Assembly: GCA_031761405.1 (NCBI GenBank)
Contig: JASEVX010000008.1
Span: forward strand, 45,808,507-45,872,506
Direction of reading: 5' to 3'
DNA length: 64,000 bases
Source of the DNA: Serripes groenlandicus
Taxonomy: Eukaryota > Mollusca > Bivalvia > Cardiida > Cardiidae
Positions 53,087 through 62,502 of this stretch are shown here, one piece after another. The translations under genes were made by a program, and so were the position numbers. The first letter of the stretch is position 1. Every line of letters starts with the position of its first letter. The notes beneath the pieces were generated by a model, which saw only the letters and a list, made by a program, of their open reading frames with translations, was not told the origin of the DNA and ran no database searches.

Positions 53087-53317
53087 TTAACCCTTTCCCT
53101 CATACGACAATTCTGCAGCAGACGACTTTGAACGTGTTTTGTCAAAACATAGAATATCTCTATAATTGAATGGATAACCTATGACTAAAAGTGGAAAAAC
53201 ATTGTGGCAAAAGGACAAATTGCACGTTTTGTGCAATTTCTTCTTTTGTCACTATGTTTTCAAAAAGCCGTCTGCTGCAGAGGCGTCAGAAAGCGTCTAT
53301 ATGAGGGAAAGGGTTAA
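53087..53317 (+). mobile_element. MITE B, full length (arm 1)
   Basis: TTAA at both ends. The hairpin is the GAAATTGCACGTTTTGTGCAATTTC-type subfamily (here ACAAATTGCACG...). The same copy recurs inverted at 63784-64000, as part of the long inverted repeat. Confidence 0.92.
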
Positions 53318-53463
53318 TGGCGGATTCAGTTTATAAAATGACGTTACGTTACTGTTTTGTATGTAAATCGTATTTAAATTGACGAAATTCTCGAAGTATG
53401 TCCCTAAGTGGTGTACATTAGCCACGGTTGGTCGTGTAACGTATAGGGATCTTGTAACATCTG

Positions 53464-53698
53464 TTAACCCTCTCTCACCTGCAGTTGCATTTTGACGCAT
53501 CCGAAACATGCGACGTTTTAAAACATAATGACAAAAGGAGAAATTGTTCATGATGAACAATTTTCCCTTTTATTACAATGTGTTCAACTCAATATAACAA
53601 TAACAAGTCTTGCATATGTCGAGATATATCATACTTTGAATAAACATGTTCAAAGCAATCTGCTGCAGATTTGTTGTATACATGTGGGGAATGGTAAA
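53464..53698 (+). mobile_element. MITE B-like element (subfamily 2)
   Basis: TTAACCCTCTCTCACCTGCAG at left, hairpin GAGAAATTGTTCATGATGAACAATTTTC, right half CAAAGCAATCTGCTGCAGAT...GTGGGGAATGG. The counterpart in arm 2 is at 63404-63638. Confidence 0.8.
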
Positions 53699-53848
53699 TA
53701 TTTAAAACTCGAGTACGATTGTGAATGTTATCGAAATCACCATATAACTATCTAAATGAAAACTACAGGAGAAACATTATCGACATATATTGAATACTAT
53801 AAACCACGTTGTCTGGCCAAGCTCTATTATACTGTTGACTGTTCAACT

Positions 53849-54165
53849 CACCGTTTTTATCTTGATGTGTTCATAGATCTAACAGTTTTATCTTGATGTG
53901 TTCATAGATATAACAGTTTTATCTTGATGTGTTAATATAACTAACAATTTTATCTTGATGTGTTCACAGATCTAACAATTTTATCTTGATGTGTTCATAG
54001 ATCTAACAGTTTTATCTTGATGTGTTCATATATCTAACAGTTTTATCTTGATGTGTTCATAGATCTAACAGTTTTATCTTGATGTGTTAATATAACTAAC
54101 ATTTTTATCTTGATGTGTTAATATAACTAACATTTTTATCTTGATGTTGATGAAATTCACAGTTT
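53849..54165. repeat. 31-bp tandem array (about 10 units)
   Basis: Unit TTTTATCTTGATGTGTTCAT plus AGATCTAACAG, with a TTAATATAACTAACA variant. Arm 2 has only about three units (63165-63245), which accounts for roughly 7 x 31 bp of the length difference. Confidence 0.9.
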
Positions 54166-54480
54166 TATCGTTATGTTCTTATAATTGGAAACAGACTATT
54201 TCAAATACAAAGCTTGACTGATTCATTCCAAGATTTTCAGCATTGAAAAAGTTAAAATGTCGACGACCTTATCTTGTATTCGAATATACATAAGGTTAGT
54301 TATCTCAGCTGTTTACATAATAATACTACGGTTTCCGTATTAAGACGTATATATATATAAGATATTTAAACAGAACAATGACAGGTCAACATCGTTTTAC
54401 GGGTTTCTTTTAAATTGTACTTTAATTCAGCTTGAAAACCAAGCAGTCCTACCAGAGGCTCTATTCAATATGGTCTATTC

Positions 54481-54553
54481 GCATGAGTAGGTGAACTGGC
54501 CGCCGTGATATAACTGAACAATTGTTAAGAACGGCGTTAAATCCCAATCAATT
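54481..54553 (+). mobile_element. SINE A tail fragment
   Basis: GCATGAGTAGGTGAACTGGCCG...AACGGCGTTAAATCCCAATCAAT: only the 3' domain, as expected for a heavily 5'-truncated retrocopy. Inverted partner at 62763-62836. Confidence 0.85.
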
Positions 54554-54639
54554 TGTTCGTAGAACTGATAATTTTATCTTAATGTTCATATGATTGGATA
54601 TAGACTCCAAGACTAAGCGCATTTGCGACACGATCGCTT

Positions 54640-55095
54640 AAAGGTTACAATACACCAAGAAAAATCCTTCTTTGTTTCCATGTAAATCGACCAGTTTCAG
54701 TCCTCAATTGTCACACTTTCTAAGCGTTTCTCATGTAGAACTCAATATATCATTGAAAAGAGTTACCTTTTAGCTTTAAAACAATCTAAAGAAAATGTGG
54801 GGTCATGCATTATGCAAAAGAACTCACCAGGCGAAAATGGTAACCGTCATTTTGGACCAATTCGGGCCCGGACAAAACCGGTGTTTAACATTCTCTACTT
54901 TCACTTTCACTTTCAAACAAGGTCAAAATACTAAAAGTGATCAAATCAATCATTTCCAGTGCATCCTATACACATTCACAAGGCATTTAAACTCAATGCC
55001 ATATATTCAATACATTCTGTTGATGGTATACACTCATTTCTACGCAAACAAAGTTTTTTTGAGGGACTATAGTAGATCAGCAAGTCGGATGTATT
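54640..55095. repeat. Dispersed element O
   Basis: Collinear with the complement of 24060-24530. The part up to 54822 also appears in arm 2. The short frames on both strands (54795-55103, minus 54976-55200) lie in it and have no recognisable motif. Confidence 0.75.
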
Positions 55096-55900
55096 TAGCG
55101 TAATTTGACATAGACAGTCACGAAATTGAAGGTAATTCAAACAAAGTCGGACCATATCAATCAATATTAATTTCATAAACAGGTAAATGGTCTTGGTCAA
55201 ACGAGGTTGGGCTTTCCTTCAGAAACATTATTTCAAGGGACCCTAATATATTAATAGATGTGATGCGTTATACACACACACATGCACTAAAACCTATGTG
55301 TGTTACAACGATGCACCAATGCGTATGTGTGTATTTATTTATGATTTTAAAGTATCATTAATGTACACACATATATCATATTAACCTGTATTAAAAAGCA
55401 CAAATAATATTATGCATGACCTTTCATGTAACTACGAGATACGATTACATTCTACGCATGAACACAGTTTTGTGCTCGAAAATCATGACATAAATCTTAC
55501 TTTACGTTGACGTTGAAATTCTAAAAAAAATGTGAATGTGGCTTTGATTTTCATGGCACGGTTTGCAAAATAGCTGTTACAATTGATTTTATAGTATCTT
55601 TAGCTGGCATCTTGTTAAATTCTATTGTATTTTCTTTGGGGAAAACCAAGTCTCAAAACCATATATTCTCATAACACATTTTGTATCTTTTAGAATCTTG
55701 ATTTATGGGGGATGTTTCGAACGATGTCTTTTATTTCTGTAGGTTTCTGTAGGTTTGAACAATTTAAATGGAGCATATGAACACATGCATTTAGAACGAC
55801 GAAGTACCATCACTCATTGCAGCTAAATTAAGTTAGTCGACTTTCTAGGCTCTCCGAGTGTTTCGATCCGTCTGTTTTGTTATATTCAAATGCTTTGATT
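55096..55900. other. No feature recognised
   Basis: AT-rich. A short imperfect hairpin of TGTGTGTATA/CACACAC motifs lies near 55270-55335. Nothing coding. Confidence 0.35.
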
Positions 55901-55901
55901 T

Positions 55902-56190
55902 CGATGGCTTGGCGTGAAACGGTTGTAACTAAATTTGGTATTTTTTACCAAGGTTAATCACCTCGCCATGAAGTCTTTATAAGCTTTAAATCATTTTTCT
56001 TGGTAAACAATGGAAATTTAGGTGCCATTGCTCGTTCTTGGACAAGGCACATTTTCTAGCCTAGTACTGGTTTGTTTACCCAGGGATCATGAATAATTAA
56101 ATTTAATTGCGCGCTAAATGACCTTAGCTGTCGATGCGCCATAAAACAATATACATTCACTAGTTACAACCGTTTCACGCCAAGCCCTCG
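55902..56190 (-). mobile_element. Chimeric MITE G with a SINE E piece in its middle
   Basis: The left part CGATGGCTTGGCGTGAAACGG...GGTGCCATTGCTCGTTCT is normal MITE G. At 56038 it switches to SINE E sequence (GGACAAGGCACATTTTCTAG...CCCAGGGATCATGAATAAT) with the alternative GCGCTAAATGACC...GCGCCATAAAAC tail, up to about 56160. It then resumes at TAGTTACAACCGTTTCACGC...CCCTCG. About half the MITE is replaced. ATTT flanks both ends. Confidence 0.9.
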
Positions 56191-56371
56191 ATTTGTTAAC
56201 AAGAGTGCTCCAAGGAACAGATTATGCCACATTTGAATAAGTCTTATCGTGTCAAAGAAAACGACAGACAGGAGACAAATACCGACGGACTAGTGATCCA
56301 GTTGAGTCACATTACCAACGCAATGGTCACAGACGTCGAAACACTGATAATACTCTGCATGGAACACCACA
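56191..56371. repeat. Flank shared with 41150-41339 (inverted)
   Basis: AACAAGAGTGCTCCAAGGAACAGA, TCGTGTCAAAGAAAACGACAG and ACTGATAATACTCTGCATGGAACACCA are the complement of the block beside the MITE G at 41340. The frames 56224-56418 and 56391-56651 are not supported. Confidence 0.85.
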
Positions 56372-56469
56372 GAAAAAACTTGTTTAAACAATGGATGCCA
56401 AAATGGTCCGACGGATAATCAGTCTGACAGAAAAACACCAACAATGCATTCAACCCCATCTATTTTTAA

Positions 56470-56860
56470 TTGTATCAGTGACCGAGAGACTCTGGTTAGA
56501 TCCATGGTCGGTTAAACCAAAGATTTACAATATAAGTCAGTGGCTTTCCTTTTTGAAGCTAAGATCGCCTCCGTGTTGTAGTGGTAGAACTCCCCCCTTC
56601 ATGCGGATGGTTGCGGTATCAATCCCCGGCTTGGTCATACGATATACCTAAGAACTGGCACTGAAGGTGGTTGGTTTTAGCAATTAGATTGACTCGCTGG
56701 TATCAAGATGAATGGACCAGAAGTAATAGTAACCAGGAAACGCCTTGATTAAACTAAACAATTGTTGATAGCGACGTTTTAGTTTTAATCTGTACAACCG
56801 TAGTGATTCATCGAGGAAACGCCGTTATAAGAGTTGCAATATCTTTCAACTTGGCGTTTG
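56470..56860 (+). mobile_element. SINE D nested in an older SINE D
   Basis: The older copy's left part is TGGTTAGATCCATGGTCGGTTAAACC...GTCAGTGGCTTTCC (about 56475-56566). The younger copy runs from TCGCCTCCGTGTTGTAGTGG through GTATCAATCCCCGGC and ACTCGCTGGTATCAAGATGAATG to GATAGCGACG (about 56567-56785). The older copy then resumes (CATCGAGGAAACGCCGTTATAAG...TTCAACTTGGCGT) to about 56860. Confidence 0.7.
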
Positions 56861-57044
56861 TATTATTACGGTGTCTAGGAATAAACCATTCCCAGCGGTA
56901 CATTGTAAGTGTTTCATGATCAATGCCCAGCAGTAGTCATGCTATTTAGGATAATAGTGCAAACCAAATTAGTCTGCAGATGCATATTGTTTCTCATTGT
57001 ATCTCATGATGGCTAGATTGAATGATCCGTTTGATTAAATGATT

Positions 57045-57893
57045 GATTTTCTTCACCAGAATAAATACCTTTACTCATATAGCGTCTAAACAATGCTACC
57101 ATTTGCTTAGAAGGCTAGATGAAAGTCTAGAGCAGAAAGACATGGGCATCTAAAATAAAAAATGTGCTATATGAGTACGGTTTTGGATACGTATGGATAA
57201 ATGATGGTGTTCGAAAATGAAGTCAATTTTTAAAGTCCTTTAAACAACGTCTTATAGATTGCTCTCTCCAAAATCTTCAGCAAAAGATCAGAGAATCATT
57301 TAAGTAACAATATTATCAACGCTTTAAATCTCTGTTAAATGTAGACATGTATCTTTCAATGGATATTTCATATTATAGTCGTCGCATTTTGTCAAATTGT
57401 AGATGTTCTAGTTATTGTTTAAATGTAGAAAAAGGTAGACATCAAAATATTGATTATTGATTGAGATTCTGTAATATTTGTCGAGATAGAAACTGCTATG
57501 ATGTTGAGGATGAATTTCACTTTGTGTTAGTATGTCCAATTTACAATGAACTTCGTCTTCTTTATTACCAAGAAGTCTGGACAAATTTATACCAAACTAC
57601 AAAGTTAGTTTATGACATAATGATTGAATGTTAACCAACATATGTAAAATCACTGATAAAATATCCAATTGAGGCATTTAAAACCAGAACATTACCTTTA
57701 GATGAACAGGTCTCTAATTAAATCATAAAGAATGTGTCGTATACTAATTATTTCTATATTTGAATATCTTCAAAAAGTATATGATGTCACTCATATGAGT
57801 TTATTATGTACATGCCATTATGTATAATGCGCCGGGGGCCTTACATTACTGAATAAAATATTTGTATTTGTATTTGTATTGTATTTGTATTTG
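57045..57893 (+). pseudogene. LINE retrotransposon 3' end, plus strand
   Basis: From 57092 two frames carry CYHLLRRLDESLEQ and then, after a frameshift near 57145, KNVLYEYGFGYVWINDGV. A single frame from 57176 continues through SFKQRLIDCSLQNLQQ and SLLNVDMYLSMDISYYSRR to the cysteine-rich knob FCNICRDRNCYDVEDEFHF and LVCPIYNELRLLYYQEVW, ending at about 57722. Stops at about 57218, 57302, 57449 and 57632 make it dead. YGFG.VW and C-x2-C..VEDEFHF..VCP.Y..LR are typical of the C-terminal region of non-LTR reverse transcriptases in molluscs. The 3' UTR ends GGGGGCCTTACATTACTGAA and a (TATTTG)n tail at 57893. The RT palm and endonuclease are missing by 5' truncation. Confidence 0.8.
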
Positions 57894-57919
57894 TTGAATG
57901 TCAAAAAGTGATCTATCCC

Positions 57920-58040
57920 TTGTTCAAAATTGGGGGAATCTATATTTCATGTAAGTCTTTTTCTAAATATTTTGATATCTAAAGGGCAAACAAACAATGC
58001 TGATTTCAGATGAGACAGCTCGTCACGAGCAGTCTCATCT
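57920..58040. mobile_element. MITE C remnant
   Basis: GGGCAAACAAACAATGCTGATTTCAGATGAGACAGCTCGTCACGAGC: the central part only; both TTAA ends are lost. Confidence 0.65.
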
Positions 58041-58179
58041 TAATATGTATGATTGATATTTTAGTTATCAAATATTAAACAAAACATGTATGTCCCCGCC
58101 ATTGGCACAGAAACAGTTAATACTTCCGGATGTTGCTTCTTTTTCTAATATTGCTCTAAAGAAAAACACCCGTTATCAT

Positions 58180-58432
58180 CACTTTGGTGTTGTAGTTGGT
58201 AGAGCGTGCACCTCGGGTGTTGATGGTGGCGGGTTAGATCCCAGTCCGGGTTATACCAACTACTTTAAACTGGGTAGTACTCCTTGGCGCTCAGGGTTGC
58301 GGGATAACATTGCGACTGACTTGCCGACTTGTCAGGACAAATAGACCAGTAGTTCTAGTAACTCGTCCAGGAAACACAGTGATGCAGCTGAACAAATTGT
58401 TGATAGTGGCGTAAACAACAAAACAATTAACA
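58180..58432 (+). mobile_element. SINE D, full length, diverged
   Basis: TTTGGTGTTGTAGTTGGTAGAGCGTGC head, GGCGGGTTAGATCCCAG B-box region, GGCGCTCAGGGTTGCGGG, GTCAGGACAAATAGACCAG and tail GTGATGCAGCTGAACAAATTG. The frame 58090-58344 is an artefact. Confidence 0.85.
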
Positions 58433-58456
58433 ACACCCGTTCCTGGTTTGATTTCA

Positions 58457-58746
58457 TTGATTGGGGTTTAACGCCGTTTTTAACAATTACTCAGTTATTA
58501 TCACGGCGGTCAGTTCACCTACTCGTACATTTTCTGGTTTTCGCACACCAGTACTCCACACAACAATCTTTCGAAGCAACTAGCTGCTTTTCTACATAGA
58601 CTTATCCCATTGGTGGAAGACGAATGACGCAGGTCGCATTGACTTTTGTCAATCGTCGGAAAGAAAGTTGGCCGAGCCGGGATTTGAACTCACAACCCCT
58701 GGATTGACAGCCAGCGTCGCTACCGACTGAGCTACCGGCCGGGGCT
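58457..58746 (-). mobile_element. SINE A, full length
   Basis: From TTGATTGGGGTTTAACGCCG to the head complement CGCTACCGACTGAGCTACCGGCCGGGGC. The B box is slightly altered (GAGTTCAAATCCC on minus). Confidence 0.9.
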
Positions 58747-59416
58747 TGGAGGTATAACCTTATTTTAGAAACATAGTTCCGTAAAGAGGATATTTATTTC
58801 TTAACATTTTCAAACACAATGTTGTGAAATAACCTGCCCTGCCATGTTGATATACAGATTGAGAAGTGCGACCTCTCCAGAAGGACGAAGAAATGTAGCC
58901 GTTCTACAGAGGGGTTGTTGTATAGAGGTTAACACTTTTGTTGGTGGGAATCACATTTTAGCACATCTGAATTCAGACAATTTAATGCATCTCGAGCAGT
59001 TTTTCCTTTTCCCACAATGTTTGTTTGCTTCATAAAACAAAAATATCCTGTCTTTTGTCCATATTTACCATAGACTCATTTGCCTTTCATTATTTCATTA
59101 TATACAGTCCTACTTGTGTATAAAGACCACCTATATGAAGTGAACACTCTGTTCTTTGTTTACAGGTGGTCTTTAATTACAGGGTCATTTATGCAGAAAA
59201 TGAGTAATTGGGTTATGAAAAGTGTGTTTGTTATAGAAAGGGAATTGCTAAACAAAGGTGGTCTTTAGCACATGTTTGACTGTATATTGAAGTGTCATTC
59301 TGAAGAGGCTTTCGTTGTACAGAGGTATATCGTTTAAGAGAGGTTACACTGGATGTCAAAAAGTCTAGCATGGTCCGGAATTGTTTCCAATTAAGGTCAG
59401 AAGATACCAGTTAAAC
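58747..59416. other. Short shared repeats, no gene
   Basis: AAAGACCACCTATATGAAGTG / TTTACAGGTGGTCTTT at 59125-59176 is a hairpin. AAAGGTGGTCTTTAGCACATGTTTGAC at about 59252 recurs at about 51002. 58918-59030 has a MITE B-like tail (CTCGAGCAGTTTTTCCTTTTCC). The short plus ORFs at 58844-59268 are unrecognised. Confidence 0.45.
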
Positions 59417-59766
59417 ATTAAATGAACAGATGGAGATAACACAAACTGAAATGTTGAAACTTCTGCAAATATTGCTGATAGTGACAACAAAGTAAGTAAT
59501 AAATAGTTCAAATCTATTTTGGCAGTAATTGTTGAAATACAGGCAATTGCAAGTCATGAAAAGTGTACACAATTAGGCTTACTGGGCATTTCTACCCAGT
59601 AAAAATGAAGCATAAACGATCAATATTTAGATATTTATTGTACTGGAAAGTGAAATTATTACTCTAATTCTATCCCCTAATTATGATTATAATAGTTCAA
59701 GAAAACTTTAGAATAGTTTTAAAACTTTGAATATACTATCTATAATCTGGAGCTCAGCATCTTTAA
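59417..59766 (+). mobile_element. Element I
   Basis: TTAA at both ends (59417-59420, 59763-59766). The left terminus is decayed to ATGAACAGATGGAGA. The right is ATAATCTGGAGCTCAGCATC. Interior GGCTTACTGGGCATTTCTACCCAGTA. Confidence 0.85.
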
Positions 59767-60344
59767 CATTAAATACTGTTATTAAGTGAATTGTCTTTAT
59801 TTTGAACACCCGATCAGATCGACTGTTTCCCGAAGTCTTACGAGTTTAGCCGAAAACTTCCGATACGAGCCGGAATACAACGATTGAAGCGAAACACCAG
59901 CAATCAATCACTACTGAGACATTGCCAATGCCTGTCTCACTATGAAGGTTGCTGGGTGTTATTAACCAGTGTGATAAATTATCATGGCAAATTATCTTAC
60001 ATTGGTTACTGGTCAATGTCATAGCCTACTGATTACGAGGCGGTCAGACAAATTCAATATCCGTAGGTATGTTATAGGGACGTCTGGCTCGTGATAATTT
60101 GGATGAATTATTCTGGGATTAAAACTGAAACGGACAGTAAGCTTTTTGCATGTATGTTGGTGTCGATTAATGTATGTGTGTGGTGCTTAACACTTTGAAG
60201 TTAGCGATATTGCTAAATGAAATAGTGTATAACAGGAATATCTTGCACTGTTCAAAGAAGCATGAGAATTAATCAAAACAATTTAATTTATTGGATTGAG
60301 ATCCTCCGTTTTATAAGAACGATTGTACCATCTTGGTATACCAC

Positions 60345-60686
60345 TTAAGCCCCATTCTCACTCTCTCCGTTCTAGTACCAGTATCTCCCGGTATCTCTCG
60401 GTGTAAAAAAGCACCTAAATATCAATTGTATTCTCACGTTCCCGTCGTTGTCCCAGAGTTACCCGGGGTGTAGAAGCCGGATGTCCCCGTTTGATCCCGG
60501 ATTACCCCGGTATGGTATGGTTCATTTACGGTGTCGCACTGGCGTATCCATTCTGGTATAACCCGTTGTGACCAATGTCGTGTCCCGTTGGCCGCCGGTG
60601 TCTTCCCGGTTTGATAAGGTTTCTCTTGGACCATCATCCGGGACGTACCGGGGCGTAAATCCGGGACAGTGAGAATGGGGCTTTAA
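60345..60686. mobile_element. GC-richer TTAA-ended element
   Basis: Ends TTAAGCCCCATTCTCACT / AGTGAGAATGGGGCTTTAA. 342 bp, visibly more GC-rich than its surroundings (CCCGG, CCGGGAC repeats). It has no significant inner palindrome and no gene; the 67-codon minus frame 60434-60637 has no known motif. Seen once here. Confidence 0.75.
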
Positions 60687-60784
60687 TAAGTTTTAATTTT
60701 GAAAATTTGACCTCGTGACATGGTTTTTAACCCCTCATCCCCTCATTTCAAACAATACTGGCATTTGATGGAGGTGATAGTTCT

Positions 60785-61569
60785 GAATACGTTTGAAGAT
60801 GATTGGCTGACAGTAGTGGCCTGTTATGTGTTCACAATGGTTTTCTGAAAATTTGACCAATCGATTTAGCTTTTGATCCAACACGACCAAGTTTCGAGAC
60901 TGACTGGGATTTGATGGAGACGAATGTTCTCCGAAAATAAAATGGCCTGTAGTGAACTCACAATGTTTTTTCTTTCTAAATGTCTGCCCAGTGACCTTGT
61001 CATTTTCATGATGATTTGATGTTCATTGTGGCCGGAAGAGTCTTCACATGGTAATTGTGATATCAAGCGTGATATACAATGAACGTTCAAAGTTGACATT
61101 ACTCTGCTGTTTTTGATGCAGTCTTATTGGAACTTGCAGTGTGACATTCCCCTAATGATAGTTGAACATTTTCATATGAATACGTTTGAAGATGATTGGC
61201 TGACAGTAGTGGCCTGTTATGTGTTCACAATGGTTTTCTGAAAATTTGACCAATCGATTTAGCTTTTGATCCAACACGACCAAGTTTCGAGACTGACTGG
61301 GATTTGATGGAGACGAATGTTCTCCGAAAATAAAATGGCCTGTAGTGAACTCACAATGTTTTTTCTTTCTAAATGTCTGCCCAGTGACCTTGTCATTTCA
61401 TGATGATTTGATGTTCATTGTGGCCGGAAGAGTCTTCACATGGTAATTGTGATATCAACGTTGATATACAATGAACGGTTCAAGTTGACATTACTCTGCT
61501 GTTTTTGATGCAGTCTTATTGGAACTTGCAGTGTGACATTCCCCTAATGATAGTTGAACATTTTCATAT
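60785..61569. repeat. 393-bp tandem duplication, near identical
   Basis: GAATACGTTTGAAGATGATT starts at 60785 and again at 61178. The second unit ends at about 61569, before GGTTTGATAAACTCC. The only differences I see are a one-base loss in CATTTTCATGATG, AAGCGTG/AACGTTG, and CGTTCAAAG/CGGTTCAAG. The minus frame 60866-61099 is not repeated intact and has no motif. Confidence 0.92.
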
Positions 61570-61984
61570 GGGTTTGATAAACTCCATCGAACCATGCCTT
61601 AGATATGGCTGCAGACGAACAGCTCGGGCGTAAAGACTGAACTACGGATGAATGGAGGACGAACAATGCCAAAATACATAGCCAATCCGCCTTTGGTGGG
61701 GGATACAAATGTTGAATATAAGTATTTATATGAAAGAAACCATCATGTATAACAGCTTAACACTCTATACTATAAAATACAATTCGATAATGGTTACATT
61801 ATTAAAAGCATTATATTCAGTATAAAACACAGACATAGTGTACTCATGGTGTTTAAGTGATCATTTTGAGAAATACTAATACTAATAATTCCCATTTTGT
61901 TTTGAAAAAGTTGACATTTCTCGTATGATTGACCATCTCTGTAGATTGACCATCTCTGTAGATTTACAGTGTTTTTATAATGCA

Positions 61985-62105
61985 AGCAAAAGCGAATTGT
62001 ATCTATATTTGACAGTGAGAGAACCCGGGACCTCTCGCTTTCAGGGCAAAAACTGTACCACCTGAGCTAACCGGGCCGCTAACATGTGATCTCTCCAACT
62101 GTGTA
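61985..62105 (-). mobile_element. tRNA-like head of another SINE
   Basis: On the minus strand, GGCCCGGTTAGCTCAGGTGGTA (A-box region) and GAGGTCCCGGGTTCTCTC (B-box region) are tRNA-like. The long anticodon arm and poor acceptor pairing argue against a tRNA gene. The body is not like SINEs A, D or E. Confidence 0.6.
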
Positions 62106-62302
62106 CAAGTCCAGACCGCGACATACAACCCTGCTTAACTGGAAATTCTTCCTCGAATTTCGGAATTCCAGTGCCAAGGATGTCATAAATCACACTACAA
62201 GCGGCTGTTAGAGACTGACCAAGCAGTGTTGTCACGGTCCCGTATTGAGTGCCAATGTTATAAAGAGAAAGAAACATGCAGCCGGGACCCGGACCCGGAC
62301 CC

Positions 62303-62502
62303 NNNNNNNNNNNNNNNNNNNNNNNNNNNNNNNNNNNNNNNNNNNNNNNNNNNNNNNNNNNNNNNNNNNNNNNNNNNNNNNNNNNNNNNNNNNNNNNNNN
62401 NNNNNNNNNNNNNNNNNNNNNNNNNNNNNNNNNNNNNNNNNNNNNNNNNNNNNNNNNNNNNNNNNNNNNNNNNNNNNNNNNNNNNNNNNNNNNNNNNNNN
62501 NN
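62303..62502. other. Assembly gap (200 N)
   Basis: Exactly 200 N, preceded by GGGACCCGGACCCGGACCC, a simple repeat that may have stopped contig extension. Arm 2 of the inverted repeat begins at the very next base. Confidence 1.

Larger units (their letters stand above)
53102..54822. repeat. Long inverted repeat, arm 1
   Basis: Reverse complement of 62503-64000 throughout: MITE B, the spacer with GGCGGATTCAGTTTATAAAATG, a second MITE B-like element, a 31-bp array, the AAGACGTATATATATA segment, a SINE A tail fragment and part of element O. The arm lengths differ (1721 versus 1498) mainly by 31-bp repeat number. The left limit of homology is unknown because arm 2 runs off the window. Confidence 0.92.
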
